DNA of 5,737 bases, taken from positions 1-5,737 of the forward strand of contig JAPLMO010000012.1 in the NCBI GenBank assembly GCA_026386995.1. Reading direction: 5' to 3'. The position numbers were made by a program, and so were the translations under genes. This stretch comes from Planctomycetota bacterium (GTDB taxonomy: Bacteria; Planctomycetota; Phycisphaerae; FEN-1346). Shown piece after piece: positions 4,366-5,737 of the stretch. The notes under the pieces were generated by a model that saw nothing but the letters and a program-made list of their open reading frames with translations, made no database searches and was not told the origin of the DNA. The first letter of the stretch is position 1. Each line of letters opens with the position of its first letter.

Positions 4366-5235
4366 CTAACACCTCCTGGCCTTTCGGCCGCTCATCCACT
4401 TGAAGAGTCCCTTGATTGCACCAGAGCCCGCCTCGCAAAGCACGCATTTTTTGCGGCCCAGTTCCTTCTGCGCCAGTACGGCAATGCTCGCGGCAACACC
4501 CTCAAGCGTATTTCCGACTTCGGCCGTGATGGGATCGCCGCCGATCTGCTTGGCCGTGTAGGTGTGGTCACTCAGAAGTTCCACGCGTGCAAAACCCGCC
4601 CGGCGGATGGCGTCCAGGTACTCGTCCCGCAGCAGCGCCCCAGCGATGCAACTGGCGTAGAGGTTCGCGTCGCCCTTGGCCGACTCTGGCAGCGGGCGGT
4701 TCAGCACGATGTCGCTGACGATCATCCGGCCGCCGGGCTTGAGGACGCGATGGACCTCGCGGAAGACCTGCGGCTTGTCGGGCGAAAGGTTGATGACGCA
4801 GTTCGAGATGACCACGTCCACGGAAGCGTTTTCCACCGGCAGGCTCTCGATCTTGCCCTCGCGGAATTCGACGTTTGCCAGGCCGGTCGTCTCGAAGAAC
4901 CGGACGGCGTTCTTGCGGGCCAGCGCGAGCATCTCCGGCGTCATGTCCACGCCGATCACGCGGCCGCTGTCGCCCACCTTCTGTGCCGCCAGGAACACGT
5001 CCTTGCCAGCGCCGCTCCCGAGGTCGAGCACCACGTCGCCCTCCTTGAGGTGCGAAAACGCCACCGGGTTGCCGCACGAAAGGCCGAGTTCGGCCTCCGG
5101 AACGGGGTGATCGGGAACCGTGTAGGCCGTGTCGTTGCAGTAAGACGTCTTCGGGCCGCAGCAGGAGGACTGCTTGCGGGCCACATCGGCATAGGCATTC
5201 TGAACCAGGTCGTGTGTCTTGTTCGGGTCGTTCAT
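4366..5235 (-). CDS. arsM: Arsenite S-adenosylmethionine methyltransferase ArsM
   Basis: This 289-residue cytoplasmic enzyme transfers methyl groups from SAM to arsenite, giving methylated and finally volatile arsenic species. Residues 70-79 ([10 protein letters not shown]) are the SAM-binding motif I of class I methyltransferases, and [11 protein letters not shown] at 93-103 is motif II. NCVINL at 145-150 and the LKPGGRM block at 165-171 are typical of ArsM. Probable arsenic-binding cysteines are C54 (in LSCGNP), C146 and C196; the 50-residue spacing of the last two equals that of the C174/C224 pair of characterised algal ArsM. C25-C26, C33 and C264/C267 are additional. The ATG at 5235 overlaps the ACR3 stop in ATGA, with AGGAGG 4 nt upstream. 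The length is normal for bacterial ArsM. Confidence 0.95.
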   Translation of the reverse strand: MNDPNKTHDLVQNAYADVARKQSSCCGPKTSYCNDTAYTVPDHPVPEAELGLSCGNPVAFSHLKEGDVVLDLGSGAGKDVFLAAQKVGDSGRVIGVDMTPEMLALARKNAVRFFETTGLANVEFREGKIESLPVENASVDVVISNCVINLSPDKPQVFREVHRVLKPGGRMIVSDIVLNRPLPESAKGDANLYASCIAGALLRDEYLDAIRRAGFARVELLSDHTYTAKQIGGDPITAEVGNTLEGVAASIAVLAQKELGRKKCVLCEAGSGAIKGLFKWMSGRKARRC

Positions 5236-5737
5236 CGCGCCTCCTTCGCCTCAACTGCAAGCGGCTTACCTGTGGCGCAGCCACCGACCTTCTCCATCTC
5301 AGCCGGATCGCCAGGGAACCACTTCGTCTTCAGCCACAGGCTGACGTTCACGAGGCCAATGAGCACCGGCACCTCCACCAGCGGGCCGATGACCGCGGCG
5401 AAGGCCGCGCCGTGGTTGATGCCGAACACGCCCACCGCCACCGCGATGGCCAACTCGAAGTTGTTGCTGGCAGCCGTGAACGACAGCGTGGCCGACTTGG
5501 CGTAATTGGCCCCGACCTTCTTGCTCATCCAGAAACTGACCATGAACATGACCACGAAGTAGATCAGCAGCGGGATGGCGATCCGTACCACGTCCAGCGG
5601 CTTGGCGATGATCTTCTGGCCCTGCATCGAGAACATCACCACGATGGTAAACAGCAAGGCAATGAGCGTGACGGGTGAGATCTTGGGGATGAACCGGCCG
5701 TGATACCACTGCTTGCCCTTGGCCTTCACGAGGACCA
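5232..5737 (-). CDS. acr3: ACR3-family arsenite efflux transporter, C-terminal part
   Basis: The gene enters from beyond the window end, so only about the last 167 residues are visible of a family usually 350-430 long. ACR3 proteins are ten-helix inner-membrane carriers that expel As(III) using the proton gradient. Four hydrophobic segments are seen, beginning [50 protein letters not shown] and [19 protein letters not shown], matching the last helices. [15 protein letters not shown] and [12 protein letters not shown] are hallmark ACR3 blocks. The tail ends [17 protein letters not shown], with one cysteine beyond the last helix. The stop overlaps the arsM start by 4 bp, so translation is probably coupled. 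The operon's promoter and any arsR lie outside the window. Confidence 0.95.
   Translation of the reverse strand, partial: VLVKAKGKQWYHGRFIPKISPVTLIALLFTIVVMFSMQGQKIIAKPLDVVRIAIPLLIYFVVMFMVSFWMSKKVGANYAKSATLSFTAASNNFELAIAVAVGVFGINHGAAFAAVIGPLVEVPVLIGLVNVSLWLKTKWFPGDPAEMEKVGGCATGKPLAVEAKEAR

Noticed and set aside
4568..5284. 238-codon minus-strand frame overlapping arsM
   Set aside because: It is an Arg/Gly-rich out-of-frame shadow of arsM.
4354..5505. 383-codon plus-strand open frame
   Set aside because: It is antisense to arsM and acr3, both of which have strong family motifs; long shadows are expected in GC-rich codon use.
1..5737. tRNA, rRNA or known riboswitch
   Set aside because: I found no cloverleaf, rRNA core sequence or recognisable riboswitch motif on either strand by eye; a dedicated RNA search was not possible.

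Overview
The window looks like accessory DNA from a GC-rich bacterium. The heptanucleotide arrays, the palindromic repeats and the TGTCCCTGATT-type stem-loop remind me of Planctomycetota-like or other environmental genomes. That placement is an impression from repeat style, not a proven assignment.

Layout. (1) Positions 1-560 hold no gene. They carry a structured repeat family: two identical 87-bp copies 120 bp apart, a pair of inverted hairpins, and a diverged inverted copy whose stems changed in a base-pair-preserving way. (2) Positions 562-873 hold the C-terminal end of a tyrosine recombinase, cut off from its N-terminal part. (3) Positions 904-2007, minus strand, hold one complete gene for an HNH-type zinc-cysteine protein of 367 residues, with visibly lower GC than the arsenic genes. 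(4) Positions 2030-3160 have no recognisable gene but are crowded with hairpins, 7-bp-period arrays, a 17-bp inverted repeat, and an AT-rich island with perfect palindromes and a 10-bp-period A-tract array. (5) Positions 3237-3657, plus strand, are the frameshifted, truncated remnant of an uncharacterised protein. (6) Positions 3701-5737, minus strand, are the 3' end of an arsenic operon: an ACR3-type arsenite efflux pump (partial), an ArsM arsenite methyltransferase, and a predicted lipoprotein with a thioredoxin/peroxiredoxin-like domain.

How the genes work together. The pump and methyltransferase overlap by 4 bp. The lipoprotein starts 2 nt after the arsM stop, with its ribosome site inside the arsM end, so the three are very likely co-transcribed. 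The pump exports arsenite, ArsM methylates it, and the lipoprotein probably does redox work outside the cytoplasmic membrane. The lipoprotein gene has an in-frame TAA at 3851-3853. The same frame then continues for 49 codons with the thioredoxin cis-proline region, so the gene is either broken or misread.

The rest of the window reads as a graveyard for mobile or accessory DNA (integrase tail, HNH gene, gene remnant, repeats) beside a functional arsenic cluster. I see no convincing new multi-gene system. The most original signals are the covarying hairpin repeat family, the interrupted redoxin gene and the 2821-3085 palindrome and A-tract island.
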